From Candidatus Saganbacteria bacterium (lineage in GTDB: Bacteria > Margulisbacteria > WOR-1 > O2-12-FULL-45-9 > XYB2-FULL-48-7), in NCBI GenBank assembly GCA_016939335.1, contig JAFGHC010000023.1:1-32013 (forward strand): a stretch of DNA of 32,013 bases, in the 5' to 3' direction. Numbering within the stretch: position 1 is the stretch's first letter; each line of letters begins with the position of its first letter. Under the pieces are notes generated by a model, which made no database searches, was not told where the DNA came from, and saw only the letters and a program-made list of their open reading frames with translations. The position numbers were made by a program, and so were the translations under genes. This document shows, one piece after another, positions 7,088-15,248 of the stretch.

Positions 7088-7663
7088 CTAACTATTTGGA
7101 AGGTTGAGCGAGAAAACGGGTACATCCTTAGGGATAGAAGGATCTCTAATCTCTTGAATGACTCCTTTACTCAATGCAAAAGCGGGGTCTTTCGTCTCAC
7201 CTTGGTTAAACATTCTAAAAATTTCTTCGTTGCTAATTAATGTTCTTGTGGTTATTATCCCTGAAATCTTTGATTGCCCACCTTCAAGTTGGCCCACTAT
7301 TTCGGTTAATTGATTACTATTGAAATTCGTATTAGCATTGAACGGTTGAACAATCCCATGGAAAAGAAAGCTCGAATGCTGACATGCATAACGTCTATCT
7401 GCGGCAAGAAATATCACGTTAGCAATCGAATCAATGCTACCCATATTATGCATAACAATTTCGACAGGTAATGCTCGAAGATAGTTATATAACGTAATCC
7501 CAGCATCCACCAATCCACCCGACGAAGAAAAGAGGACATACAAAACGTCGGGTTTTTGATTAGCAATTAATTCGGCGCAAATCGCCATAACGGCTTTAAC
7601 CTTAACATCGCTGATAGTATCGTAATAATTCACATAAATAATTTTCTGACCGCTTTCACTCAT
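7088..7663 (-). CDS. ClpP/SDH-type serine protease-like protein
   Basis: This 191-residue protein has the ClpP/crotonase fold as used by ClpP, SppA and serine dehydrogenase proteinases. SSSGGLVDAG (residues 46-55) corresponds to the Gly-Gly oxyanion loop of ClpP. GSIDSIAN (75-82) corresponds to its nucleophile turn, giving Ser79. SFLFHG gives His102 where ClpP has its catalytic His. KDPAFALSKGVI (from 158) gives Asp159 at the third triad position. The ATG at 7663 has GGAGG about six bases upstream; an earlier in-frame ATG at 7678 lies inside that ribosome site. It follows the OLD nuclease gene by 62 bases on the same strand and shares its AT-rich composition. It is not a normal housekeeping ClpP and no ClpX/ClpA is nearby. 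Likely a protease partner or effector; substrate unknown. Confidence 0.75.
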   Translation of the reverse strand: MSESGQKIIYVNYYDTISDVKVKAVMAICAELIANQKPDVLYVLFSSSGGLVDAGITLYNYLRALPVEIVMHNMGSIDSIANVIFLAADRRYACQHSSFLFHGIVQPFNANTNFNSNQLTEIVGQLEGGQSKISGIITTRTLISNEEIFRMFNQGETKDPAFALSKGVIQEIRDPSIPKDVPVFSLNLPNS

Positions 7664-7725
7664 ATTATTCCCTCCCATCTAGTCGTATTTCCTTGTTACT
7701 CGTTAATCATTGCTGGCCCATTTGC

Positions 7726-9435
7726 TCAGGCCATTATTTGCTCCTTACAGCACCTGTTTTCTAATGCCGCTACTAAAGCATCAATTGATGATCTTTTGTG
7801 AGGATTCAATGCTTGCTCAGGATTTTGGGCAATAATTTCAGCAATTTCCCCCTTTAATATTTCCTCAAATTTCTCATTCCACTGTTTTCCTTGGCTTAAG
7901 AATGTATCTCTCATTCTGTTCGACCATTTATTATTGTTTCTGAAACTACTTCTATCCAATCCAACTTCGTATTTATCCCTAATCATTTCTGTGTAAATAG
8001 CGGCATTATAAACATCTTCTAGCTCCGCCTCTCTCATTCCATCGCAGATTGAAAACGTCACATCTTTTTCTGTTACCAACCCATGCTCTTTCGCCACTCG
8101 GAATGCATCCTGACCACATTTATCATTATCTAGATAACAATAATAACCACATAATGCATCCCTAATCTGGCTAATTTTATATGAAAGATTTGATCCCCCC
8201 AAAAGCGTCTCAATCGCAATATGGCCTTGGCCAATTGCAGATGAGATTTTCGCGGATGATTTTATTAATATAGCTTTCAAAGCCACTCTGTCGCTTTCCC
8301 CTTCGACAACCACGACCAACTCTGCGTTTCTAAGATTATCTGATGCTCTTACACCAAGAACGTCTCTAATTTCCTTAATATTCGCTGCTTGTTTTGCCCT
8401 ATTTTCTAAAACGATTACATTTGATTGCATAACCAATCTATTTATAAATGCCGGACAATGCGTCGTTAATATTACTTGGCTATGATTGGAAATATCACTA
8501 ATCACTTGTTTTATTTGATAAATAGCATTCGGATGTAAATGTGACTCGGGCTCTTCAATTGCTAAAATAATATTTTTGCCTCTCGCAGTTCTTTCAGACG
8601 CGTGTCGCATTAAACACAACGCCGCAAGACTTTGGACGCCATCACCTTTTTCTTGAAGTTTTGTTGGGGTCCCATCATCAATAGTTACTTCATACGCCCT
8701 TCTCAATGCCTGATGCCTCCCCTCTTGAGAAATATCAACAACTGCTTTGTTAATATTTGGCATAAACTCTTTTAATGACATTGTAATATTCTTAGATATT
8801 TGATCTAATATTGGCTTTTGTAAATTTGCAACTTCACTTAATGCAGCCTTAAACTTCGGATCATCCTCAATTACCGCCAATTCATCGGACAATATCCCTT
8901 CGATTATAATTTCTGCTTTCCTTGCGGTTCTAACTGCAGGGATATAAACACAATCAATCATTTTGCTTAAATACTCTGCAATCTTTTGGATTTTTTCAGA
9001 AAGCACTTTTGCGCCTGGGCCTCTTTTTAGAATTTTGAAACTCGGACTTTTATTCCCTAAAGCGATCTCAATAAGTAAAGTACTATTAAGATTACTCCCA
9101 ATATATTCCCTAAAACTTCTAATTTCAGTTGCGCTTAGCTCTAACTCTAGTTTAAATATAGATTGTCCTTCAGGCATAGAAGATTGTAACTGTATTGGAA
9201 AATCACGTTCCCATGAATAATTTTCATCTCTTACTAACATCGTTGGGAATCTGCCTTTAATCATTGGGAATCGTCCTAATCGCTTTAATATTGTTATACA
9301 AGTAACAAGCGCTCTTAGGATATTTGATTTCCCTTCATTGTTCGGTCCTATTAACACGGTAGAATTACTTATATGCAATCTTTCCGTCTTTGTAATACTC
9401 CTATAGTTTTTTACTGAAAATGTTATAACCTTCAC
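7726..9435 (-). CDS. OLD-family ATP-dependent nuclease (ABC ATPase plus TOPRIM)
   Basis: This 569-residue protein has two domains. The N-terminal ABC/SMC-like ATPase carries Walker A GPNNEGKS (30-37), a signature-like segment EKGDGVQSL near 262-270, Walker B IILAIEEPESHLHP near 289-302 and an H-loop TTH near 325. The C-terminal TOPRIM domain carries VVVVEGESD near 374-382 and CYLDNDKCG with Asp436 and Asp438, the metal-binding pattern of OLD nucleases, followed by AELEDVYN. OLD proteins cut DNA and many serve in phage defence (P2 OLD, Gabija GajA, retron partners). I chose the GTG at 9435 because GGGGAGGG lies four bases upstream. The gene is far more AT-rich than its neighbours, which points to horizontal transfer. 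No UvrD-like helicase or reverse transcriptase accompanies it; the partner is the ClpP-like gene. Confidence 0.88.
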   Translation of the reverse strand: MKVITFSVKNYRSITKTERLHISNSTVLIGPNNEGKSNILRALVTCITILKRLGRFPMIKGRFPTMLVRDENYSWERDFPIQLQSSMPEGQSIFKLELELSATEIRSFREYIGSNLNSTLLIEIALGNKSPSFKILKRGPGAKVLSEKIQKIAEYLSKMIDCVYIPAVRTARKAEIIIEGILSDELAVIEDDPKFKAALSEVANLQKPILDQISKNITMSLKEFMPNINKAVVDISQEGRHQALRRAYEVTIDDGTPTKLQEKGDGVQSLAALCLMRHASERTARGKNIILAIEEPESHLHPNAIYQIKQVISDISNHSQVILTTHCPAFINRLVMQSNVIVLENRAKQAANIKEIRDVLGVRASDNLRNAELVVVVEGESDRVALKAILIKSSAKISSAIGQGHIAIETLLGGSNLSYKISQIRDALCGYYCYLDNDKCGQDAFRVAKEHGLVTEKDVTFSICDGMREAELEDVYNAAIYTEMIRDKYEVGLDRSSFRNNNKWSNRMRDTFLSQGKQWNEKFEEILKGEIAEIIAQNPEQALNPHKRSSIDALVAALENRCCKEQIMA

Positions 9436-9465
9436 AAAGCCCTCCCCATATGATCTCACCTCATT

Positions 9466-9489
9466 ATTGTAACCAATTATGGATTAAGG
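9466..9489 (-). promoter_or_regulatory. Possible promoter of the OLD/ClpP-like pair
   Basis: On the minus strand TACAAT (9471-9466) could be a -10 box, with a weak TTTACT about 18 bases upstream. It lies about 30 bases before the GTG start. The surroundings (9460-9584) are AT-rich intergenic DNA with no gene that I can support. Confidence 0.3.
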
Positions 9490-9584
9490 AGTAAATCAAT
9501 TCAAGTCATATCCACATAAAACTTATGCAATTATTAATCTAATATGTGACTAAATTATGAGGAGTAAATATACCAGCGGTTATT

Positions 9585-10496
9585 TTATTGAAAAAATCGA
9601 CGATCTTTTTGACCAGGCAGCCTGAACCGGCGCTGAAAAATATCCTTGACCGGCACGCCGGCCGGGCGGCAGCAAAAAGCCGGGTTGGCGGCCAGCGCCA
9701 GCCTGATCGTTTCCACTTCTTCCGGCCTGACCCCCATGACCCGGGCCGCCAGAACATCGACCGCCAGGGGATCTTGCCCGACGATAAAAGCGTTCAGGGC
9801 GATGTCGCTCCCCCGCCGCGGCCCCTCCCCCTCCTGCGCCGTGATCGCGTCGACAAAATGAAAAACCTTTTCCGTCGGGTACGGCAAACCGCCGTAAAGG
9901 CCAACGATGCTCCCGGCCAGCCCCTCATGACGGTCCCCGTGCATCGCCCGTCTGGTCTCCTGGTCTATAAGCCCCATGATGTTCTTGTAAGCGCCCGAGA
10001 GGAGCGTCAGCCGGTGGGTCTTAAGGATCGGCAGGTTCACAAGGATGTCCGTCTCAAAGACATGATGGGAAAAGTTCGCGCTGGCCGGCCGCCCGCCGGG
10101 CTTGAGCGCGGTCGGGCGGAAATCTTCCGCCGGCAGATCGCAAAACTTGACATTAAAAAAACCGTTCACTTCGGTGATCCTGGTCGACCGGTAATAACTC
10201 TGGCGGTCCATCTCCCGGCCGCCGGGGTCGGGATTCCCGGCCACCGTGATATCATCGTTCCTGATCCCGCTGTCGAGCGTGAGCTCAAGGACGGCGGCGA
10301 TCAGCGGCATGCTGGTGTGGATCGCCCGGCTGGCGCCCTCGACATTGTAAGGGCCGCACAGGTTGGGGTTAACCAGCACTTTATCACCCCGCTTGCCGAT
10401 CCAGCGCACGCCGATCAAGCTGAGCGCGTCGCGCAAATTCTGCGAGTACCAGCCGCGCTTGGCCCTGACCAGGGCGGCATTGGGAGAAACGTTCAT
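9585..10496 (-). CDS. DUF362 domain-containing protein
   Basis: This 303-residue protein matches the DUF362 family. VLVNPNLCGP near residues 40-49 and ILVNLPILKTHRLTLLSGAYKNIMG near 153-177 are the family's most conserved blocks, followed by HFVDAITAQEGEGPRRG and IVGQDPLAVDVLAARVMG. Some relatives carry 4Fe-4S ferredoxin domains, but no CxxC cluster appears here. The biochemical role of the family is not established, so I give none. It stands alone on the minus strand between the AT-rich island and the divergent glycerol operon, and its composition is that of the GC-rich chromosome, so it marks the native edge of the island. No convincing -10 box or ribosome site is visible before its ATG. 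Confidence 0.82.
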   Translation of the reverse strand: MNVSPNAALVRAKRGWYSQNLRDALSLIGVRWIGKRGDKVLVNPNLCGPYNVEGASRAIHTSMPLIAAVLELTLDSGIRNDDITVAGNPDPGGREMDRQSYYRSTRITEVNGFFNVKFCDLPAEDFRPTALKPGGRPASANFSHHVFETDILVNLPILKTHRLTLLSGAYKNIMGLIDQETRRAMHGDRHEGLAGSIVGLYGGLPYPTEKVFHFVDAITAQEGEGPRRGSDIALNAFIVGQDPLAVDVLAARVMGVRPEEVETIRLALAANPAFCCRPAGVPVKDIFQRRFRLPGQKDRRFFQ

Positions 10497-10548
10497 GGAT
10501 ATTCATCAAGCAAAAACCGGGATAATTTCACCTCCGCGGGCGATTTTT

Positions 10549-10557
10549 TGCTATAAT
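10549..10557 (+). promoter_or_regulatory. Extended -10 box of the glycerol operon, predicted leaderless
   Basis: TGcTATAAT ends at 10557, and six bases (CCTCCC) separate it from the ATG at 10564. The predicted transcript starts at the initiation codon. It is identical in box and spacing to the rnpB promoter. Confidence 0.65.
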
Positions 10558-10563
10558 CCTCCC

Positions 10564-11376
10564 ATGCCGGAGCTGATCGGGACCGATATTCTCTACCGGA
10601 AATGGGAAACAACCGACCCGAAAGCCGTGCTCCTGCTGGTGCACGGCCTGGGCGCCCATTCGGCCCGCTGGGATTTTCTCGGCGATTATTTCGCCGCGCG
10701 CGGCTTCCCCGGTTACGCGCTCGAGCTTAAAGGCTTCGGCGCCACGCCCGAGCGGCCGCGCGGCCATATCGCTTCGTTCGACATCTACTACGCCGATATT
10801 CTGGAGCTGCACGGCCTTATCGCCAAAGAACATCCCGGCAGGAAGGTCTTCCTCCTGGCCGAAAGCCTGGGCGGCCTGATCGCTTTCATCATGGCCTGCC
10901 GGCACCCGGATAAATTTGCCGGCCAGGTCCTGATCTCGCCGGCGTTCCAGAACGGGATGAAGTTCAAACTCTCGGCCTACCTGACGCTGATCAGCCAGAT
11001 CTTCATCAATCCCAAAAGGACCGTCGACATCCCTTTCACCTCGGCCATGTGCACGCGCGACCCCGCCTACCAGCAGGTCATGAACAACAACCCGGACGAG
11101 GTGCGGGTGGCCAGCCTGAAGCTCCTGATGAACGTCCTCTTCGCGCAGCTGGCCGCCCTGAAGCTGGCCGGCAGTTTGCGGCTCCCGACCCTTTTCCTGA
11201 TCGCCGGCAAAGATTATCTCGTCAATGAGCGCGCCGGCCGCCAGCTTTTCCAGAAGCTGCCGCTCAAGGACAAGGCGCTGATCGAGTACCCCGAGATGCT
11301 GCACGCGCTCTCGATCGACCTGGGCCGCGAGCAGGTTTTCGCCGACATTCTCGGCTGGCTGGAGAAACGGGCCTGA
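10564..11376 (+). CDS. Alpha/beta hydrolase, monoacylglycerol lipase-like
   Basis: This 270-residue serine hydrolase of the Hydrolase_4/S33 group contains lysophospholipases and monoacylglycerol lipases. LLVHGLGAHS (24-33) forms the oxyanion loop. AESLGG holds nucleophile Ser101, AGKDYLV supplies Asp217 and MLHAL supplies His247. There is no signal peptide, so it should act in the cytoplasm. Longer in-frame reading upstream has no promoter support, whereas the ATG at 10564 lies six bases after TATAAT. Its stop overlaps the start of glycerol kinase (TGATG). Lipase, glycerol kinase and glycerol-3-phosphate oxidoreductases in one operon suggest that it frees glycerol from monoacylglycerol or lysophospholipid. 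The substrate is inferred from context. Confidence 0.85.
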   Translation: MPELIGTDILYRKWETTDPKAVLLLVHGLGAHSARWDFLGDYFAARGFPGYALELKGFGATPERPRGHIASFDIYYADILELHGLIAKEHPGRKVFLLAESLGGLIAFIMACRHPDKFAGQVLISPAFQNGMKFKLSAYLTLISQIFINPKRTVDIPFTSAMCTRDPAYQQVMNNNPDEVRVASLKLLMNVLFAQLAALKLAGSLRLPTLFLIAGKDYLVNERAGRQLFQKLPLKDKALIEYPEMLHALSIDLGREQVFADILGWLEKRA

Positions 11377-12842
11377 TGAAATACCTCCTGGCCATCGATC
11401 AGGGCACGACCGGCAGCCGAGCTATCATTTATGACCATCGGGGAAGAAGGGTCGCCAGCGCTTATAAGGAATTTCCCCAGTACTTCCCCAGGCCCGGCTG
11501 GGTCGAACACGCTCCCGAAGAGATCTGGCGGAGCGTTTATTCGACGGTCCAGGCGGTGTTGAACAAAGTTAACCCGTCCTCCATCGCCGCCATCGGTATA
11601 ACGAACCAGCGGGAAACGACGGTCATCTGGGACAAAAAGACCGGCAAGCCCGTCTGCAACGCGATCGTCTGGCAGTGCCGCAGGACGGCCGCGCGCTGTG
11701 ACCGATTGAAAAAGAAAAAAGGCATGTCAGCTTATATCCGCAAAAAAACAGGGCTTCCTATCGACGCGTACTTTTCAGCCACCAAGATCGAGTGGATACT
11801 TAACAAATTTCGAAATTCGAAATTCGAAATTCGAAATTTAGCGTTTGGGACAACGGACAGCTGGGTGCTGTGGAAGCTGACCGGCGGACGGAGCCACGCG
11901 ACCGACTATACCAACGCCGCGCGGACGATGATCTTCAACATCGAAAAACTCGCCTGGGACAAAGATCTGCTCAAGCTTTTTCATGTCCCGGAAAAGATCC
12001 TGCCCGAAGTTAGGCCTTCTTCCGGAAAATTCGGCAAAACCGTCAAGCTCGGAAAACTGCCCGCGGGCATCCCGATCGCCGGCATCGCCGGCGACCAGCA
12101 GGCGGCGCTTTTTGGGCAAACCTGCTTCGCGCCCGGTGAGATGAAGAACACTTACGGCACCGGCTGCTTCATCCTGCTCAATACCGGGCGAAAAAGAGTG
12201 AATTCAAAACACGGGCTGATCACCACGCTCGCCTGCGGGCCGGAGGGGAAGGTCGCCTACGCTCTGGAAGGTGCTGTTTTTATTGCCGGGGCCGCCATCC
12301 AGTGGCTGCGCGACCAGCTCGGCCTGTTGAAAAATTCCGCCGACTCGGCCAAGATGGCCCTCGCGGCCCGGGACAACGCCGGCGTCTATTTCGTCCCCGC
12401 CTTCGTCGGCCTCGGCGCCCCCTACTGGGACCAGCGCGCCAGAGGGACGATCGTCGGCCTGACCCGCGGCGCGAATAAAAATCACCTGGTCCGGGCCGCG
12501 CTGGAAGCGATGTGTTACTCGACCAAAGACGTCCTCGACACGATGACCCGTGACTCGCGACTCGCGGCCCGCGACCTGAAAGTCGACGGCGGCGCCGCGG
12601 CCAACGATTTCCTCTGCCAGTTCCAGGCGGATCTGCTGGGGATCAAAATCTTAAGGCCGAAGATCATCGAAACCACTTCGCTGGGAGCGGCTTATCTCGC
12701 CGGGCTGGCGGTCGGGTACTGGAAAAACGGCGCGGAGATCAAAAAGTTGTGGGCGGCCGGCAAAACATTCAAGCCGCAAAAACCGGCCGCTGACAATTAT
12801 TCCAACTGGCTCAGGGCGGTCCGGGCATGTACGACGTTCTGA
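11376..12842 (+). CDS. glpK: Glycerol kinase
   Basis: This 488-residue FGGY-family kinase phosphorylates glycerol to sn-glycerol 3-phosphate using ATP in the cytoplasm. Diagnostic blocks are AIDQGTTGSRAIIYD at the N terminus, GWVEHAPEEIW, TNQRETTVIWD, AGDQQAALFGQ, KNTYGTGCF and the C-terminal VDGGAAANDFLCQFQADLLG. Length is normal. Two arrays of 7-bp repeat units lie inside the frame: CGAAATT units (11811-11838, coding roughly residues 145-155) replace the variable loop before FGTTDSWVLW, and GACTCGC-type units (12545-12579, roughly residues 390-402) code the loop before VDGG. Both loops have nearly the same length as in E. coli GlpK, so the enzyme is probably functional. It overlaps the lipase gene upstream and the next oxidoreductase by 16 bases. 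Confidence 0.97.
   Translation: MKYLLAIDQGTTGSRAIIYDHRGRRVASAYKEFPQYFPRPGWVEHAPEEIWRSVYSTVQAVLNKVNPSSIAAIGITNQRETTVIWDKKTGKPVCNAIVWQCRRTAARCDRLKKKKGMSAYIRKKTGLPIDAYFSATKIEWILNKFRNSKFEIRNLAFGTTDSWVLWKLTGGRSHATDYTNAARTMIFNIEKLAWDKDLLKLFHVPEKILPEVRPSSGKFGKTVKLGKLPAGIPIAGIAGDQQAALFGQTCFAPGEMKNTYGTGCFILLNTGRKRVNSKHGLITTLACGPEGKVAYALEGAVFIAGAAIQWLRDQLGLLKNSADSAKMALAARDNAGVYFVPAFVGLGAPYWDQRARGTIVGLTRGANKNHLVRAALEAMCYSTKDVLDTMTRDSRLAARDLKVDGGAAANDFLCQFQADLLGIKILRPKIIETTSLGAAYLAGLAVGYWKNGAEIKKLWAAGKTFKPQKPAADNYSNWLRAVRACTTF
11811..11838 (+). repeat. Heptad array (CGAAATT x4) inside glpK
   Basis: Four perfect consecutive CGAAATT units lie inside glpK and continue into AAATTT on both sides. Because 7 is not divisible by 3, three units read as the same seven codons in every frame, and this unit has no stop codon on either strand. 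Confidence 0.95.
12545..12579 (+). repeat. Heptad array (GACTCGC type) inside glpK
   Basis: Five 7-bp units (GACCCGT, GACTCGC, GACTCGC, GGCCCGC, GACCTGA) lie in frame. Units ending in C avoid the TGA that two GACTCGT units would make in this frame. Confidence 0.85.
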
Positions 12843-14251
12843 TCGTCGGCGGCGGAGTGACGGGGACCGCCATTGCCCGCGAGCTCTCCCGCTACCGCCT
12901 CAAGCTCGCCCTGCTGGAAAAAGAAGTTGAACTGGCTTTCGGAGTCAGCAAATCCAATTCCGGAATCATCCATCCCGGCACGCAAAACCCGCCCGGTTCG
13001 CTCAAGGGGAAGCTCTGCGTCGAGGGGAACCGGCTGACGAAAAAGCTCGCCAAAGAATTAGGCGTCGATTATAAAGAGGTCGGCGAGCTGATCGTTATTT
13101 TCAGCGAAGACGACCGGCCCCGGCTCCTCAAGATCAAAGCGGATGCCGAAAAGCTCGGCGTCACCGGCCTGCGGATCGTCGGCCGTGACTGGCTCCTGGA
13201 GCACGAACCGAACATCAATCCGGAGGTTCTGGCCGCGCTCTTTGCCCCGACCGCCGGCATCATCTCGCCGTACCGCTGGGTCTATGACCAGGCGGAGAAC
13301 GCGGCCGGGAACGGGGTCGAGATTTTAACTTCCCATAAAGTTATCGGCATCGGGAAAGAAGCCGGGAGGTTTGACGTTTCGGTCGCCGGCGGGAAGGTCT
13401 TTTCCGCCCGCTTCGTCGTCAATTGCGCCGGGCTCTGCGCCGATGAGATCGCCGGAATGGCCGGCATAACCGGCATAACCATCAAACCGCGCAAAGGCGA
13501 AGAGTTCATCCTGGACAAGAAACGCGAATACATTTCCAACCATCTCCTCTTCCCCCTCCCGGCACCGACCTCCAAAGGCGTGCTGGTCATCAAGACCTCG
13601 GACGGCAACCCGATGATCGGCCCGACGGCGGAAGAAGTCGCTGACAAAGAAGACCTCTCGACCTCCGATGACGGGCTGAAGCAGGTCCTGGAGAGCGTCA
13701 AAAAACTTATTCCCGCCGTTAACGAGAACGATATCATCGCTTACTTCGCCGGCTTGCGGCCGGTCGCGGGTGACGATTTCATCATCAGGCATGAGGATAA
13801 AGTTCCCGGTTTGATCAATGTGGCCGGCATTCAGTCGCCCGGCCTGACCGCCGCGCCGGCCATCGCCCTGCTGGTCGCCGGTCTGCTGAAAAAGAACGGG
13901 CTGGGACTGCGGAAGAAATTTTTCTTCCACCGGTTCCGGGCCAAGACTGTCCATCTATTCTCGTTACTCGTTACTCGTATCTCGCCCCTGATCAGGAAAG
14001 ACCCCGCTTACGGCGACATCGTCTGCCGCTGCGAGCTCGTCTCGGCCAAAGAGGTGCGCGAGGCGGTCCGCCGCGGCGCCCGCACGCTCGACGGGATCAA
14101 GTTCCGGACGCGGGCGCAGGCCGGCCGCTGCCACGGCGGTTTCTGCACGACGAGAATAATGAAGATCATGGCCGAAGAATTAAATCTGCCGATGACCGCC
14201 ATAACCAAACGGGGCAAAGGTTCCGAGCTCATCAAAGAGGAACGGACATGA
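12827..14251 (+). CDS. FAD-dependent glycerol-3-phosphate oxidoreductase (GlpA-like) with BFD-type [2Fe-2S] domain
   Basis: This 474-residue protein starts with an FAD-binding Rossmann motif (DVLIVGGGVTGTAIARELS) and a DAO-family body (SGIIHPGTQ, VNCAGLCADEIA, VAGIQSPGLTAAPAI). A C-terminal BFD-like domain carries CRC near residues 399-401 and CHGGFC near 435-440, four Cys that would bind a [2Fe-2S] cluster. This is the layout of the large subunit of anaerobic-type glycerol-3-phosphate dehydrogenases and related 2-hydroxyacid oxidases. Position directly after glycerol kinase favours oxidation of glycerol 3-phosphate to dihydroxyacetone phosphate. A heptad array (13957-13984) codes the linker between the FAD part and the Fe-S domain. 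The start overlaps glpK by 16 bases; the stop overlaps the next gene as ATGA. Confidence 0.88.
   Translation: MYDVLIVGGGVTGTAIARELSRYRLKLALLEKEVELAFGVSKSNSGIIHPGTQNPPGSLKGKLCVEGNRLTKKLAKELGVDYKEVGELIVIFSEDDRPRLLKIKADAEKLGVTGLRIVGRDWLLEHEPNINPEVLAALFAPTAGIISPYRWVYDQAENAAGNGVEILTSHKVIGIGKEAGRFDVSVAGGKVFSARFVVNCAGLCADEIAGMAGITGITIKPRKGEEFILDKKREYISNHLLFPLPAPTSKGVLVIKTSDGNPMIGPTAEEVADKEDLSTSDDGLKQVLESVKKLIPAVNENDIIAYFAGLRPVAGDDFIIRHEDKVPGLINVAGIQSPGLTAAPAIALLVAGLLKKNGLGLRKKFFFHRFRAKTVHLFSLLVTRISPLIRKDPAYGDIVCRCELVSAKEVREAVRRGARTLDGIKFRTRAQAGRCHGGFCTTRIMKIMAEELNLPMTAITKRGKGSELIKEERT
13957..13984 (+). repeat. Heptad array (TTACTCG type) in a domain linker
   Basis: Four units (ATTCTCG, TTACTCG, TTACTCG, TATCTCG) code residues of about 377-386 of the GlpA-like protein, between its FAD domain and Fe-S domain. 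Confidence 0.85.
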
Positions 14252-15195
14252 CGGCTCGCGACTCGCGACTCGTGACTCGTGACTTAGTAGTAGTCGGCGG
14301 CGGTCCGGCCGGCCTGGCGGCGGCGCTGGCCGCCGGTAAAGCGGGGGTTAAAGACATCCTCCTGCTCGAGCGCGACCAGTACCTGGGCGGCATACTGAAC
14401 CAATGCATTCACCCCGGGTTCGGCCTGCACCGCTACAAAGAGGACCTGACCGGGCCCGAGTTCGCCGACCGGCTGATCAGGGAGACGATTGATCTTCCCG
14501 GCCTGGAAATCAGTTTGAAATCGTTCGTGGTCAAATTGACCGGCGGGCGAATCGTCACCTATTTGAAGCCCGGTCTGATGGCCGAGGTCAAAGCCCGGGC
14601 GCTGATCATGGCGACCGGCTGCCGCGAACGGACCAGGGAGATGATTCACATTGCCGGCACGCGGCCGGCCGGCATCTACCCCGCCGGCCTGGCACAGAAG
14701 CTGATCAATATCGAAGGCCTGCTCCCCGGCCGGGAAGTCGTCATCATCGGCTCGGGCGACATCGGGCTGATCATGGCGCGCCGCTTCACGCTGGAAGGGG
14801 CCAAAGTCAAAGCGGTGATCGAGATACAGAAAGGATCGCGCGGGCTGGTGCGCAATGTCGTCCAGTGCCTGGAAGATTTCGGCATCCCGCTCTATCTGCG
14901 TCACCGCGTCGCGCTGATCCACGGGCGGGACCGGGTCGAAAAAGTGACCGTGGAAAACCTGGACAGCGGCGCACGCTTTGAGCTTAGCTGCGACACAGTC
15001 CTCGTCTCCGTCGGCCTGATCCAGGAGAATGAACTGCTCGAAATGGCCGGCGCCGCCCTTCAGGGCCTTAACCTGACTTCTCTGCCCGGCGTCTTCGTCT
15101 GCGGCAACGCGTATAAAGTCTACGATCTGGTCGATACCGTCGCCCGCGACAGCGAGCAGGCCGGCCAAATGGCGGCGGAGTACTTGAGGAAATGA
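14248..15195 (+). CDS. FAD/NAD-dependent pyridine nucleotide-disulfide-type oxidoreductase
   Basis: This 315-residue flavoprotein has an FAD-binding motif DLVVVGGGPAGLAAALAAGKAG near its N terminus, MATGCRERTREM in the middle and a second nucleotide-binding motif VVIIGSGDIGLIMARRFTLEGA, followed by VFVCGNAYKVYDLVD near the C terminus. It lacks a redox-active CxxC. Together with the GlpA-like protein and the DUF1667 protein it forms a three-gene set that recurs in anaerobic bacteria next to glycerol kinase. The likely role is to pass electrons from glycerol 3-phosphate oxidation to NAD(P) or another carrier. Residues 2-13 are encoded by a heptad array (14253-14287) that directly precedes the FAD motif, so the original start may have been replaced or extended. 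The stop TGA is the first triplet of another heptad array. Confidence 0.85.
   Translation: MTARDSRLVTRDLVVVGGGPAGLAAALAAGKAGVKDILLLERDQYLGGILNQCIHPGFGLHRYKEDLTGPEFADRLIRETIDLPGLEISLKSFVVKLTGGRIVTYLKPGLMAEVKARALIMATGCRERTREMIHIAGTRPAGIYPAGLAQKLINIEGLLPGREVVIIGSGDIGLIMARRFTLEGAKVKAVIEIQKGSRGLVRNVVQCLEDFGIPLYLRHRVALIHGRDRVEKVTVENLDSGARFELSCDTVLVSVGLIQENELLEMAGAALQGLNLTSLPGVFVCGNAYKVYDLVDTVARDSEQAGQMAAEYLRK
14253..14287 (+). repeat. Heptad array (GACTCGT type) coding a protein N terminus
   Basis: Five units (GGCTCGC, GACTCGC, GACTCGT, GACTCGT, GACTTAG) begin three bases after the ATG and end at the first strand of the FAD-binding fold. Two units end in C where a T would give an in-frame TGA. Confidence 0.9.
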
Positions 15196-15220
15196 CGAAT
15201 GACTAATGCCGAATTACGAA
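15193..15220 (+). repeat. Heptad array overlapping a stop codon
   Basis: Units TGACGAA, TGACTAA, TGCCGAA and TTACGAA begin with the stop codon of the preceding gene. The array is an inverted counterpart of the one at 15408-15442; the two flank a palindromic element. Confidence 0.85.
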
Positions 15221-15248
15221 TTCATGTGTCGCTGCGCGGCATTATTCA

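Noticed and set aside
7088-9435. Classifying the island as Gabija or a retron
   Set aside because: No UvrD-like helicase or reverse transcriptase gene is next to the OLD gene; its only neighbours are the ClpP-like gene, rnpB and DUF362.
9588-10556. Long plus-strand ORF opposite the DUF362 gene
   Set aside because: The Pro/Arg/Asp-rich composition is typical of an antisense frame in GC-rich DNA; the DUF362 frame has family motifs.
11808-11840. CRISPR-like appearance of clustered short repeats
   Set aside because: The units are 7 bp and contiguous, with no spacers and no cas genes in the window.
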